NCBI GenBank assembly: GCA_019155185.1
Contig: CM032805.1
Coordinates: 17,354,591 to 17,418,590 of the forward strand
Direction: 5' to 3'
Source: Beaufortia kweichowensis
Taxonomy: Eukaryota; Chordata; Actinopteri; Cypriniformes; Gastromyzontidae
DNA length: 64,000 nucleotides
In this document: positions 51,267-64,000 of the stretch, piece by piece
Layout of the letters: the number at the start of each line of letters is the position of its first letter
Numbering within the stretch: position 1 is the first letter of the stretch
The notes under the pieces: model-generated
Told to the model about the DNA's origin: nothing
Seen by the model: only the letters and a program-made list of their open reading frames with translations
Databases searched by the model: none
Made by a program: the position numbers and the translations under genes

Positions 51267-54200
51267 ATGCCCAGAAGAAAACAGTCCAATCCACAGCCTG
51301 TCAAATGTAAGTTTGACTTGATTTCTTCTCATGTTTTTCTGTTTATTTCTTTTAGATAATAATCTGTAACAGCACAAAACATGTGTTTTCCAATGCAGTC
51401 ATGCTTTTACTTTTATTATTTCATTTAGACATTACTAACTTACATTAATCAACTTTTTTGGGCAATTCTGTGCAAATCTTACCATTAAAAATAAAAATCA
51501 AGTTTATATTGAAGGTTTTCATCATACTGATAGTTCAGATGGTTTAAATCCTCATGTGAGTCTCTATTAAAGTATTTAAAGCATTTATTTTTGTTTAAAT
51601 CATGATTTATCATAGTCAGATAAAGTGCTGTTTTCAGAATTGTCACATTTATAACAGTCTATATTCTGTAATTGCCAAATAATTTATTATTATTGCCAGA
51701 ATCTGTCATGATGATTTAAGTTTAGATTGTTTTTCATCTTATTGTATTTTTCTCTCTTTAAATAAGTGTTAATGTCGTCTTTGTGTTTTGTTTAAATGAT
51801 ATATTTACAGTCTTTTCTATCAGTCTAATATTAATATCTCCTTGTATCAATAGTATTGTCAGTGAATAATAAGCATTTTGTGTTCTTTATGTTGTAAAAA
51901 CATGTGTTTACACTGTAAAAATCCACTTATCTCAACTAAAGTCAATGTCAACTCTATGTTTTAAATCCGGAACAGTAAATGTGTTTAAAAATATGAACCT
52001 CACATAACCGATAAAAGTTGATGTAAAAACTAACATTGCTGTGATCATTTTTACACCTGATATCAGTCAGACAATCAAAGAAGAGAAAATAAGAGATTGT
52101 AATTTAGTCCTGTTTCTTAGTTCTGTCTAAACATGAACTTCCTCTTCTTCGTCAGTCTTTCCTCACTTTATTTCCTCTGGATGAACCGTGATTCCTGTCG
52201 CAGGTTCGGGGTCGACCCATCTTTGACCCGTGATTATCTGCAGTTCCTTCCTCATTTATTCTCTGTTGTCACGCTCTCTTCCTCCTCACTGATCTGTGTG
52301 TTAGTCATCAGCTTGATCTCTGTATGACTCTCTCCATCCGTCGGCTCATCCCTTTTCTCATTTTTCAGGAAAAACGAGTCTGTTTTATACTCAGTTTTCA
52401 GTGGTGATAGATGAGTGTTGTGCTGCTGTATGCCATATAACACATGCTACACACTTGTGATTTTTGAGATCTGAATATAGAAACGTGTGGTTTGGTTCTT
52501 ATGACTTGAGCCTTCTTAAAAAAAGATTTAAGCAAGCCTTACAGTCGCTTACAACACCCATAATGATTCTGATGACTGATGAAATGACAATATTATTTCA
52601 TGAAAGAAAATGAGACATGGACAGAAGTGTCATGTGGTTATTTTGCAGTGGAGGCAGAAGATGGACTTGTGGTCGGTGATGAAGAGAATCTCGTGCTGGA
52701 GACTGATTTGCTGCTCGGTCAGGAGCTGGGCTTCACAGAAAATGACTACAAGATCGTTGGTTTCGAGAGAGACTCAGGTTTGTGCTCTGTCAGAGATATT
52801 GACTGTCAATAATCTTTCAATTTAAAATAATTTCATTAAACAAATACAGTAATTAAAGGGATAGTTCAGCCAAAAATCATCATTTATTCACTCTCATGTT
52901 CATTATAAATCTGTATGTGACTCTTTCTTCAGTGAAACACAAAAGAAGATATTGTGAGAAATGTCTCAGTGGTTTTGTGTTCATATAATGAAAGTTGTTT
53001 GATTATCAACATTCTTCAAAATATTTTCTTTTGTGTTCTGATGAAGAAAGAAAGTCATACAGGTTTCACATGACGATTAATAAATGATGAAAGAATCCCT
53101 TTAAATGATTTATGGCAATAGAAGAAGAATAACCCTCAGTAAATAAAATAGATTTTTAATAAATATTTAATTACTTATTAAACCATGTCATGTATTATAT
53201 GCTCTTAGTATATTTAAAGTGCATTACAGTGATTTTAATGTAGTTAAACTGACTATGAAATGAAGATGATTGAAAGTATAAATACTTAAGAGACATTAGA
53301 CATGTGACGGTATCAGTTTTTTTATCATGATAATAGCTGTGACTTTAAACACAGTGTAATATATTATTATTGTGTTGGATTATGACTCTTTTGTTCTTCG
53401 GCCCGTATACAATTCTATAGAAAAACTAGCTGAAATCACTGTAATGCACTTCTTTCACCTTGTTATTTTCTGGAACTGTTTACTGGCATTAAGTGTCCAT
53501 CTGTGATCTCCTGATAGATTCAGTCACGGCAGACGTGGGTATGCCGATGTATGGCTTCAGCGATGAAGACTGTTCCACCTACAATCACCTGGGCATGGAG
53601 AGCGATTTCGATGATCCTCGCGACACCGAGAGCGAGCGAGAGGAGATGGGTCCGTATCTCTCGTGCAGACAGTGCGGACAGCTCCTCGGGGATCCTCTGA
53701 GCGGAGCTTTAGATCTGGCAGGTCTGTACTGCCTCCGGTGCGGGATGGAGGACGGAGACGGACCGGATCGACCGGCGGAGGAGTTTCATTCTACTGACGC
53801 GAAACAGGAAAACGCCAACCAGAGCAGATCCACTGCCAACGGAAACGCCGGTAAGACCTACTCCTGCAAACTGTGCAGCTTCAGCTCGCGTTACTCCAAT
53901 CACTTGAAGCGGCACATGAAAACGCACAACGGAGAGAAGCCGTATCGGTGCCAGCACTGCACGTACGCCTCCGCCCAGCTGGTGAACCTGCAGAGACACG
54001 TGCGCACGCACACCGGCGAGAAGCCCTACAAATGCGAGTTCTGCACGTTTGCGTGCAACTCTCTGGGTAACCTGAAGAGACACCAGCGCATGCACACGCA
54101 AGAGAAAACGCTGGACTGCAGCCAGTGTGACTTTCACGCAAACAGCAGTCACTCCTTAAAGAAGCACATGATGAGCCACAAAGAGGACAAACCTACAGCC

Positions 54201-55582
54201 TTAACAGAAGGTATCTGTTTCATACTAAGAGTCCATTCTTACAGAATGTATTTATTAGCAATATATCTGTTGAAAGAGTCCAGACATCAGAAAAATATCG
54301 CTCTATACAAATGCTTTAAAAACTTCACCTCACATGAGGATTTAAACCAGCTGAACCAACTTTTTTATGGTAAGCTTGACATTAAATTAAGCAGAAAATA
54401 ACAATACAAGTTTTAAAATCAGCATCATGCGTGGAGATGCTCTGGATGGTCAACTTGATTTTGGTGTTTTCAGGAGGAGAGTAAATCTCCCACAATCCAC
54501 TGCAAACTTACATTTATTCAGTCCCATCACACCTTTCATTAGTCTTATTTTAATCATGAGGACTAAAGTGAAATAGCAGCGATGAGACGAAATATATCTG
54601 ATGGTCTCATGTGTCTTAGATATTTCAAAGTTAACAAAGAGTCATTTGTTGACTTGAAAACTGTGCGTTTCCTCTTAAAGTCACTGCATTTATGTTGCAA
54701 ATCAAAAGAGGAAGTTGATTGTGGATTAAAGGGAAGTAGAAACTGTTGTTCCTAAAACGAGACTCATCGTAAAGAGGAACAGAAGTATTTAACTTGTGCT
54801 TCGCTCTTTTTCTTGCAGAAGCCGTCGTGTCTGATCTCACGCTGCACATCAGCAGCGACCCGGACTTCCTCCAGAGCTACGACACCCTGCGGACGGACCG
54901 CCACGCCTCCGCCCTGCTGGACGCCCGAGAGTCCGACCCTCTGCCCGAGCTGCTCTTCCCCTTCACGTGCCGCGTGTGCGGCCTGGTCCTGGAGGACGAG
55001 GAGGGAGCGGCCACTCAAATCTGTGGCAAATGCACGCTGGAGATGCTGTCCAAAAGCTCCCCCGCCAGCCCGGAGAAATGCGACAAGCTCTTCTCCTGCA
55101 CCTCCTGCCCCTTCGTCACGCAGTACCCCAACCACCTCGCCCGTCACATGAAGACGCACAGCGGCGAGAAGCCCTACAAGTGCCCGCAGTGCGATTACGC
55201 CTCCGCGCACTTCGACAACCTCAAACGGCACCACCGGGTGCACACCGGCGAGAAGCCGTACAAATGCCGGGCGTGCGATTACGCCTGCGGTAATCTGGCC
55301 AATCTGAAGCGTCACGAGCGCATCCACTCGGGCGCCAAACCGTTTCAGTGTAACGTCTGCAGTTACAGCTGCAATCAAAGCATGAACCTGAAGAGACACA
55401 TGCTGCGGCACACCGGCGAGAAGCCCTTCAAGTGTCAGGAGTGCGGTTACACCACGGGACACTGGGACAATTACAAACGGCACCAGAAGAAACACGGTCA
55501 CGCCGCCGAGGGCTGGATCAAGATGCAGCTGCCGGAGAAAGAGGAAGATGAGGAGGAGGAGGAGGAAGAAGAAGAGATGTAG
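51267..55582 (+). CDS. znf513: Zinc finger protein 513
   Basis: Four coding exons (51267-51306, 52649-52777, 53518-54210, 54819-55582), all in phase 1, give 541 aa, the length of human ZNF513. The N-terminus MPRRKQSNPQPVK and LVLETDLLLGQELGF match ZNF513. Two C2H2 clusters are present: about residues 170-283 with four fingers (YSCKLCSFSS, YRCQHCTYAS, YKCEFCTFAC and a fourth, LDCSQCDFHA, with full Cys2-His2 spacing), and about 376-513 with five. The last finger, GYTTGHWDNYKRHQKKH, is characteristic. The product is a nuclear DNA-binding factor; human ZNF513 variants are linked to retinitis pigmentosa (RP58). The C-terminus ends in an acidic Glu run. Exons 3 and 4 are GC-rich. Open reading continues into intron 3 for 60 or so codons after the donor GAAG|gtatct (54211), which could yield a short isoform. 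Poly(A) hexamer at 56919-56924. Confidence 0.95.
52858..53102 (+). repeat. Dispersed repeat, first of an inverted pair
   Basis: Sequence of the type attgttcacc/atagttcagccaaaaatcat...tgtgactctttcttcagtg, widespread in cyprinoid DNA by my recollection. It lies in znf513 intron 2. The reverse complement of 55745-55955 matches it along most of its length. Confidence 0.7.
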
Positions 55583-55744
55583 TGCTGTCTCTCTGATGTC
55601 TGACTCTAGTTGCCTTATTCACATACGTTCATGTGGCCAATTTTTTATTTTTTGATTGTAATTTTTACCTCTGTTTACAGCCGCTGAAATCACACTGACA
55701 GAGTGACTTAATATCATAAAAATCTCACGAAAACATGTCCAGGT

Positions 55745-55955
55745 CATTTTTTCATCTTCATGTCAAACCTGTATGACTTTTTCTTCAGCAGAACACAAAA
55801 GAAGATATTTTAAAGATAATCAAACAACATTGACCCTCATTAAACACAAAACCACTAAAACATTTCTCACAATATCTTCTTTGTGTTCCACTGAAGAAAG
55901 AGTCACACACAGATTTATAATGAACATGAGGATGAATAAATGATGAGAGAATTAC
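55745..55955 (-). repeat. Dispersed repeat, second of an inverted pair
   Basis: Reverse-oriented relative of 52858-53102, in the znf513 3' UTR. Shared blocks include aacacaaa(a)gaagatatt, aaccactaaaacatttctcac and tctttcttcagtg. Confidence 0.7.
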
Positions 55956-57975
55956 ACATTACAGTAATGCATCTGGAGATCTGTGGTGCTAAATATAAAC
56001 TCATATATACATTGAAGTCGCCCGTGTCCAGCCTCATTCATCAGCTGTAGTTTGGGTTCTTCTGCACAATAATCCGGTCATGTTGCCTTTCCCTCATTTA
56101 CTGTAATGATATATATCTGCACTGATGAAGGGCCGTGAGCCCCGGCACACTTCACGTTTATCAGGGCATTATAGAGAAAACACTTGAGAAACATCTGGGT
56201 CATATTTCACCAATCAATCAAAAGAGCAGATTAGGGATTTATATTTTGTATAAAGAATTGATTTTTTTTGGATTCGTTATTCACACAGATGCAGTATAAT
56301 TGTAAAGTACATTTGTTTGTGTTGGTCATCACTGTATTTGTTATGTTTTACTTTATTAAAACAATCAAGCATATGATGGAAATTGACTGTTAAATGTCAC
56401 AAAGTTCATTTTATTGCACAAAATGTAATGACTTTCTTTTCATTTTGATTTTTAAATGCAGTATGACCCAGATTTCTTTGTGAGATTTACCTGTGTGTGT
56501 GTATTTGTTTGCGTGTGTGTTTTATTTTTTAAATAATATCTCCTTCAGTTTAATTTAGATAAATGTGTGACACCTACTGTGAAATTATCATTGGAAAAAG
56601 AATCATGTGAAAGTTTATTTTTCTTTAGACTCATGATTTGATGTCTTTTTTTATAGAAATCATGACACGGGACACACTTCATTATCCTTTATATCTTTAT
56701 TAAAACACAGTGATGATGTTATAAAGGAATATTTTCATTCATGTTTGCTGTGTGACATTAATGATATTCAGTGATGAAATCAGGGAATAACTCGGCAATG
56801 ACAAGCACTGAATGACGTCTCATCTGATCAGATTATTTATGTACTGTATATTTTTGTGGGTTGCATTAGCTTTCTGATATTTCTACTCGGATCTGTCAAA
56901 GTGGCCTTTGGGTTTCAAAATAAAGATGTTTTTAATCTTTTATTACAAATAATTGCCTTCAAGTGTTTTAAAGACAACAGTTAAATATTTTATTCTGCAT
57001 TGTCGTCTTATGAAACTTGTCTTCATATGTGTGTTTTTCAGTTCTGTCCTGTAGAGAGCAGAAATGAGCTTTGACAGACAGGATTCAGCACATATTTATA
57101 TATATATATATATTTGAGAATGAAGAGTTTTGTGTTGCTGGGTGATTTCACGTCGCAGTAGCTGGTTGAAAGGGACCAAACCTCTCTGAAACACCCGACT
57201 TGGTTCCGTTTTACCAGCAACTACAACATGTTTCTGAGTTTCACGCTCAGTAGTTCTTCATTTCTGCTTCATCTATGACGTGAGAGCAAACCGTTCTCTT
57301 CACCATCACTGATTTGTCTTTCTCTCATTTGTCAGATGTCAGATCAGATGTTCTTGATCCGTGTCAGGACATGTTCCGGTATGTATTGCCTCCAGAATTA
57401 GCTCAACCCCACCTGTCCAACTATTTATAAGAGTAAACAGTGATGATGATCCGCACCTGTGTCCTGTCACTCACACACACACACTTCATTACATCTATCA
57501 GCATGTGTTACCCGTGTGCTCACCGGATGACGTCTTTGACTTTGGCGTGACCTTTTTCAATATTCATTTTACACAGTGATGTTTATTTTTCATGATGTGA
57601 TGATGTTGATGTCTCTCTGAGACCACACACTTCCTTACATTCCATAGATTCATTCTGTATATGGGGATATAAGGAAGTATGTGATCTCAATGAGCGGCAG
57701 ACAGATTTAAAAGGTTTTAAAATGAAATGAAACTAGTACAGATTTACATTTACATTTGATTTTCTAAAGTTCAATATTGTCAATTAATCTATCATAATAA
57801 ATAAGAAGAATGTTGTATGTCAACTAGCCACATTCATTGACTTTCCTTTCCTTTGACAAACACTTAAAGACAAATTCCTCTTAAAATTCACAAACTAAGT
57901 AAAGATATGACCGTATAAAACACAACAAAGAAAGTTTCTATAATCAGAAGGTTTCCCGCATTACTTGCCCATCAG

Positions 57976-58359
57976 TTTCCAGAAGATCTTGTCCACGCTT
58001 CTCTTGGTTGAGTATCGTCATCCGTTCACAGCTCCTGGATTGTGTCCAGGCCAGGCTCGTCTCTCCGGCCTTTTCTACGGCTCGCCCTCCCCTTTGTTGG
58101 CGGCCTTCCACCTGTCGATGTCGTTTAGAGACCCGGGTCTCTCCTGAACCTCCTGTTCCTGATCCTCAGCGCTGTGACAGGACTCTCACACCTCTCAGCT
58201 GTTCTCTCTACACGCTTCCACACAACACCAATGACTTCTTTAAACAGGGAGGGGTCTTGGGTGGGCAAAAAGACAACTGTGAGGGGCTTTTATTGGGACA
58301 GCATGACAGAAGATGTTTTCTGGAGCACAGCTGACACAGACCTTTATGTTTCATCTTAA
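57976..58359 (+). pseudogene. Unrecognised exon-like ORF with a frame break
   Basis: An acceptor (cccatcag) at 57975 is followed by an open frame with ARLSGLFYGSPSPLLAAFHL that stops at 58147. An overlapping second frame, open from about 58130 to a TAA at 58357, gives the hydrophobic LLNLLFLILSAVTGLSHLSA and then GFYWDSMTEDVFW. Removing one CT unit from the CTCTCT run at about 58139-58144 would join the two. The region is more GC-rich than its surroundings. I do not recognise the family and no upstream exons could be placed. It may be a decayed gene, an indel error or chance. Confidence 0.25.
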
Positions 58360-59669
58360 TGTTTCATTTGTTGGTTAATAAATGTCATGTAATGTCTGAG
58401 GTGTCATGATCTTTTTATTTTCATGCATTTGGCAGACAGCTTTATTCTGATTATGTCTGGCATTCGGGGATTCCAAAACAATGTATTTTTTGCATAATCG
58501 TGTTTTGGAAACCTTTAGCTGAGACAGATACCTGAATCATGTTCAAATAATTCAGACATAAACTGATTTTGTTTCATTTTCATCATTAAAAGTAAGTACT
58601 GTAACCTCGAGCTTCTCGTCTATTTAAATGATCTTTTAAAAGTAAGACAAGCAAGATTTGGCCAAAACATGATGTCCTGACTCTCATCATGCGTTAATCA
58701 TGATCTTCAGGCACATGATAGGCTGAAATGAGTGTCATTCAAGCCCAAACCCTAAAATCTCATTGGTTGTTCCTGGAAAATCAAACAAAGTCGTTCCAGG
58801 TCTAACAGGGAAGTCCATCCAGGAATTTTGTACGGTAAGACATTTAAATGCATTGGATCTGTGAGGGAATGTAAAGAGCCGGAGAAGGGTCACAACACCT
58901 GTGTTTGAATATCAGCTTCAGTGCAGAAGAAATGATTTAAACAGCTCATGATGAAACTCAACACCAGCTCTATTTCAGTGACACACAGAAGCTGTAAATA
59001 GCACGTCTGTATCATGATCAGATTCTCTCATGTATAAACTCATGAAGCTCTATTAGCATCTGTGATTAAAAAGCACTTTATTTAAAGGAAAGGAAGACAC
59101 AAACTTTCCACTGTTATTTAGCTCCAAATAAGACACAGTTCATTTAATACGTTGACATTTATTTATAGTAATTAATAGTTATTCATTACTATTTAAACTT
59201 TATCTATAATCTACTCTACAACATGTTTAATGATAAAATATTTAAAAATACTCTTAGTAAATATGAGCAAAGAAAGATTTCTCCATTTTATCTTTTTACC
59301 TTTTTAAAGAATCTTGTTTTGATCTTATTTAAAAAATGAACAAAAAAGACATTTTAAAAAACTCATCTCAGACCCTTATAAATAATCACATTTTGCTTTA
59401 AAGTTGACTTTTGTTGATTATGTATATATACACAATGCCTCATGAGAAACATTTCTTGGGCACTAAAGCATTTCATTATGTACTATTAAGCACACACCCT
59501 ACACACTACAGTTTCCCCTTTTTTATTATGAGTTCTTTGATGCATTTTGTAAATTTAGTGCCACTTTGTGACAGTAATTATGTAAGATGTGTGTGTAAGT
59601 GATTTAACAAGATTCTGAGTGAATGTCATGTATGTATTAAATTCACTGTAATTTGGGTTGGATAAAAGC

Positions 59670-59985
<316 letters not shown>

Positions 59986-62233
59986 TCATCAGTGTTAAAG
60001 CCATTAAAGGAAAGTAAGTGGCTTGTGTTTGCCGTCCAGTTGCCGGCCCTGTGGTTGATACAGCTGTTCCGTACGGGCCACACGAGCAGACGCCTTAAAG
60101 ACCTGCTATTGTGTACATTTCTATCAGTGGGGTCAAAGGTATCGTCATCAACGCTTACAAACAGGTGGAGATTCTGACAGCAGATGACACATGCTGCTCT
60201 TTCCTCACACAGACCTGTGTCACACACTGATTAAAACATGTTAGCTAATGACATTCTGACTAATAAAGTTAAATATCATTATTTATGTGGACTAGCCTGA
60301 TATAAATGAATGTTTAAGGCTCAAAAGAATTCAACCAATTTTGTCATCGGTTACTTCATTTATGAGACTTAAGCATTGTTTAATCAAAGTAACCATGCAT
60401 AGTAACCACACATTTACTGTGGTCTCACTACAGTAACCATAGTCAAACCATAATATCTGTAGTAAAACTATTCTTAAATATTTCATCAATGTGATTTTAT
60501 ACATTTAATACATATGATGGCTTCATGTGAGGAGCAGAAAGAAAATTCAGTGTTTGTCAAAGTCTTGCTTTCCTTTTAGTCACTTAAATAAAGTAAGTTC
60601 TCATTGCACAAATAAGTCACATGCACACATTAGAAATCAGAACTTATTTGCTGATATTTGCCATGAAAAATCAACTTTTAAGTACTATGAGTTAACATGT
60701 ACGATGAGTTTGCATAATAGTAGCAGAGTAATACAATACATAAGAACAGAATATATATATATATAGACATAAAGAGATATTTTCTGGATGTGCAAAAGCC
60801 GATAGCAAAAGTTCAATGTGCTGAAGGGTTTTTATGTACTGAAGGATTTGGAGAATAAAAGCTAAGCAAATGTAAAAGGTTTGTCAAGTATGTGTTAAAG
60901 ACATTCAGATTCTGAAGCTGTCAGATGTCATGATGGAGAATATAAACACACAGACGGAAATCATTTAAAGCATTTCACTATATTAATACAATTTAACATT
61001 TTATACACTAAACAACTTCAGTACTCTATGTTGGGTCATGAAGCGCACGGATGGAATTCCAGGCGCTCTTGACAGACGCAGCTGCTGAATATTGCAGCAT
61101 TGTTAGATCTGCACATGGTCCACACGGCAGCTGGTGAATAACCAGAAAACTTTTCCTCCTCCTGAAATGTCCCCTCTGTCCAAGGCCGGGGTGTTCAGCT
61201 GGGATACGATCAGTCCCCGTCTCTCATCCTTCAGGATTCTGGCTGATGGAGAGGCGGAGGCATGCGTTTCTAACACATGATCTGAATAGCAGACGTGCCT
61301 GTCGAGCTCCACCCTACCCGAACCCTCCGGGACAATTGTGGGCCATTTAATCTGACATTCTGCTGTGCTGGGATTAATTAGACAGAAATATTTCTTCTGT
61401 TCTATCTTTTTTTAAAATGAAAGATGCTTGTGTTTGATTTTTAAAGTACTGCATATTTGCTTCGTCAAACTGAAGGAGAAAATATCTGAACACCTCCAGA
61501 ATCTTAAAATAATTCCTGCTGATGTGATCTGTCTGTCATGCTGTGAGAGAATGAACATGTGTTGAGCAACAGCAGTACTGATAAATCACATCTCATGGAC
61601 AGGACGTCTCATCTCAGCTGACGTCATAAAACAACAGACATGTGTGTCACAGTCTTCAGCTGAGAGACAAACATGTTCTGTCTCTGTCTACCATTTTTAA
61701 TATAATCACAGTCATTGTCAGATGTCAGAAATGGTCATGAAAAATGTATAAATAATCGTGGTGGACATGATGGGTGTGATGATGCAGTCTTCCATTTGCA
61801 TCTTGGGAATTTACTTGCATAAAATTGATAAGCAGATGTTTCCGGATAAAAACAGAAGTTCTTTTTTAACATTCCCTTGAGAATTTATTACTTTAATTCC
61901 TAAAACTTTAAACTCAAAAGTCATCTCAATTTTCATAAACTTTTTTACTCTGACATATCAAATTAGAAAAGAATTTCAGTCTGTCACCTTCAGTATTAGA
62001 CACTTAAGACATTCATATATTAACCTTCACAAATGATCAAGTGTGTGCAGAAAACCGTGACCTTTCACGACGCACTGAAGTATAGTTCCTGGGTGTGTAT
62101 TCAGTAGAAAACTTACTGTCTTTATGTTTCTAAAGTGTAATTAAAGAGTTCCACCTGTTTGTGACATCAGATGTTTAATGTAAAACTCTGAGAACAACAC
62201 TGAGACAACATCTTCATAACACATCCAACACCA

Positions 62234-63167
62234 ATGGGCCTGGTAAGCATCTTTTTTCTCTATGTTTGTTGTTGTCCATTTGCTACGCTTAAACATGTAT
62301 GATCGTCTTCACATTACACATAAAACATCCAAGCAAAGCACATTTATTTCTCTGAGATTCACAAGCAAAACTATTGTTTCAAAGTGTTTAAATATTGTTT
62401 TGGGTTACTGTACATTGGGTTTCAAAGTATTTGTCTTTGTGCATTAGAAAAACTCTCATCCGAAGCTTTACCCCGGTGATATCCTTGAGTTTCCTGGAAA
62501 TAAGTACTTTTCTCATTTTGGAGTTTATTATGGTGAAAGAGACGGAGTTCCTTATGTGGCTCATTTGACCATCAGAGGTAAATCTGTCTGTATGAGCACA
62601 TTTACTTCTGTTCAACATTCTCATGAATGACCATCATCTCTCTTCTTTAAGATTCAGACACAAAACTGCTCCTTTTCGGCCGAGCTTTAAATTCTGCTGT
62701 GAAGTTAGACCCGATCGATGTTATCGGAAAGAAATACAAGGTCAGAAACTACTTGGATGACAAACACCCGCCACGTGACTTTTACTCTCACATCAAACCT
62801 GAGATTGATGAGGCCATGATCAAACCCGTCACATTTGACATCCTGTTTAACAACAGTGAACATCAGGCGACAATGTTACGATATGGAGTCAAAAAATCTG
62901 AACAGGTAAAAAATTTCACATTCAATAAAATCTTCCTTTAAAGGTTTATTTATTATTATAAAATGATTAAGCTTGAAATAATTTGTTATTTAAGTGGCAT
63001 TCACAATAAATCTAGATTAGATTACATAGATAAATAGATCAATTTAGATGTTGTAGATTTGATACTAATACTAAAAACAAATTGAACTTTGTTGCTTTCA
63101 GATTGAGAAAGTCTATTTCAAGATCGTTCCCACCTGGAAAGAGTTATTTGAGAAGAAAAAGATTTGA
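62234..63167 (+). CDS. Small LRAT-fold (H-box) protein with Cys-to-Ser at the catalytic site
   Basis: Four coding exons (62234-62242, 62448-62577, 62652-62905, 63102-63167) join in phase to give 152 aa. The first encodes only M-G-L. The H-box reads YPGDILEFPGNKYFSHFGVY (residues 11-30) with His26 and a second His at VAHLT (His42). Both are the expected histidines of the LRAT/PLAAT (HRASLS) acyltransferase-phospholipase fold. The NCEHF box, which supplies the catalytic Cys, reads NSEHQATMLRYG, with Ser115 replacing Cys and Gln replacing Phe. The family's usual C-terminal membrane anchor is absent; the protein ends TWKELFEKKKI. It may be a pseudoenzyme, or act through Ser. The frame and splice sites are otherwise intact, which argues against decay. 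The gene cannot be assigned to a named member. Confidence 0.8.
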
Positions 63168-63519
63168 GAGACATATGGCATCAGGATTACATTCATTCCT
63201 CAATGAAAAAATTAACCTTCACACACTTTTTACAGACTTCTCTTTTATTTCATGTATGAAGCTTCACGATATTATCTAGTATAATTATGAATGTATTTTG
63301 GTGTCTCTCGTGTATGTCTCACATCTGTCCACAAGATGGAGCTATAAGACAAATGTTTGAATCATTATCAAATCTAAACCAACTCATATATTTATTGATT
63401 TATTTCTCTATAAAATATCCCCTGTAACATTTAAACTAAGAGGTGTCTTTATTCAGGCCAAAAAGCATTTTGTTTAATAAAATGGTTTCAATTGAAAAGT
63501 TTGAATTATTCAGACGTCA

Positions 63520-64000
63520 AATGTCCGACTTCGAGTGATATTCCAGACGTGTATTTCCGCGTGAGAAATATCCGAGATCCGAGTTGTGAAAAACGAATTC
63601 GGAAGTTGTAGGTTCGTGTCCGCGCATGCGCCGGAGAGAGCGCGTGTGCCAGCCGGCGTTTTAACGCTCTTGAAATGCACTTTATAAGAAATTATAAGAA
63701 GAATATAACGTTGTTTTCTCTCTCAAAGTGTGATATATATATATATAATGACATTAAGCAGCTCATCTCCAGAGTTAACACTCATGATGAATAACATTTC
63801 GTGTCGTGTCCAGATCGATCTGTTTGCTTTATAAGACGTCAATATACGTCAAGCTTTAATTTGAACTTCATCTGAAGACATGACGACATTTGAGTGACAA
63901 AAACCTCATCAGATGGTGAGTAAAATATCAACCTTTAAAAAACTTATATACTTATAGATATAATTATAGATATAGAAAGCATAGATTGTGATTAAATGTG
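63520..64000 (+). promoter_or_regulatory. Probable promoter and first exon of the next gene
   Basis: A CpG-richer stretch (about 63520-63670, e.g. gtgtccgcgcatgcgccggagagagcgcg) precedes AT-rich DNA. A donor-like CAGATG|gtgagt lies at about 63916. A short ATG frame at about 63879 closes at once. This fits a 5' UTR exon of a plus-strand gene beyond the window, product unknown. Confidence 0.4.

Noticed and set aside
54764..55501. 245-codon minus-strand open frame
   Set aside because: Antisense shadow of znf513 exon 4; its Val/Ala-rich repeats mirror the zinc-finger codons.

Overview
The window is vertebrate nuclear DNA, almost certainly from a teleost and probably an otophysan/cyprinoid fish. 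It has AT-rich introns with canonical GT-AG junctions, long CT/TG/AT microsatellites, hAT-type and hairpin (MITE-like) elements, and a SINE/LINE 3' tail common in fish. Every confident gene has a clear human counterpart. Ten protein-coding genes can be modelled from exon phase and family motifs. No bacterial, viral or CRISPR content was seen.

Layout. 1-2.3 kb: fam167a (+) with a CpG-rich first exon at the left edge. 3.76-4.77 kb: a two-exon RAB42/39-like small GTPase (+). 4.8-12 kb: AT-rich DNA, probably partly xkr6 3' UTR. 12.0-17.3 kb: xkr6 (-), three coding exons. 18.9-20.3 kb: an unresolved exon-like cluster (+). 20.5-22.0 kb: a C8orf74 homologue (-). 25.8-33.0 kb: rp1l1 (+). 34.9-38.1 kb: a divergent Src-family tyrosine kinase (-). 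38.4-44.6 kb: gckr (-), 19 exons. 46.0-49.0 kb: fndc4 (+), head-to-head with gckr. 51.3-55.6 kb: znf513 (+). 55.6-62.2 kb: znf513 3' UTR, a frame-broken unrecognised ORF and a 300-bp CT tract. 62.2-63.2 kb: a small LRAT-fold (H-box) gene (+). The right edge holds what looks like the first exon of another gene.

Gene order. FAM167A, XKR6, C8orf74, RP1L1 and BLK cluster at human 8p23.1, while GCKR, FNDC4 and ZNF513 cluster at 2p23.3. The window therefore joins two human linkage groups. The genes do not form one pathway. Two, rp1l1 and znf513, are linked to photoreceptor biology, and gckr is a hepatic glucose sensor.

Most notable observations: (i) a 113-bp stretch of xkr6 exon 3 reappears, base-identical and inverted, in xkr6 intron 1, flanked by a 9-bp direct repeat; (ii) the Src-family kinase lacks the SH2 FLVR arginine (Trp instead) and any activation-loop tyrosine; (iii) the LRAT-like protein has Ser in place of the catalytic Cys; (iv) the Rab has Pro where switch I normally carries the Mg-coordinating Thr; (v) rp1l1 and the C8orf74 homologue each carry one isolated frameshift (an extra base; a 13-bp tandem duplication) in otherwise intact genes.
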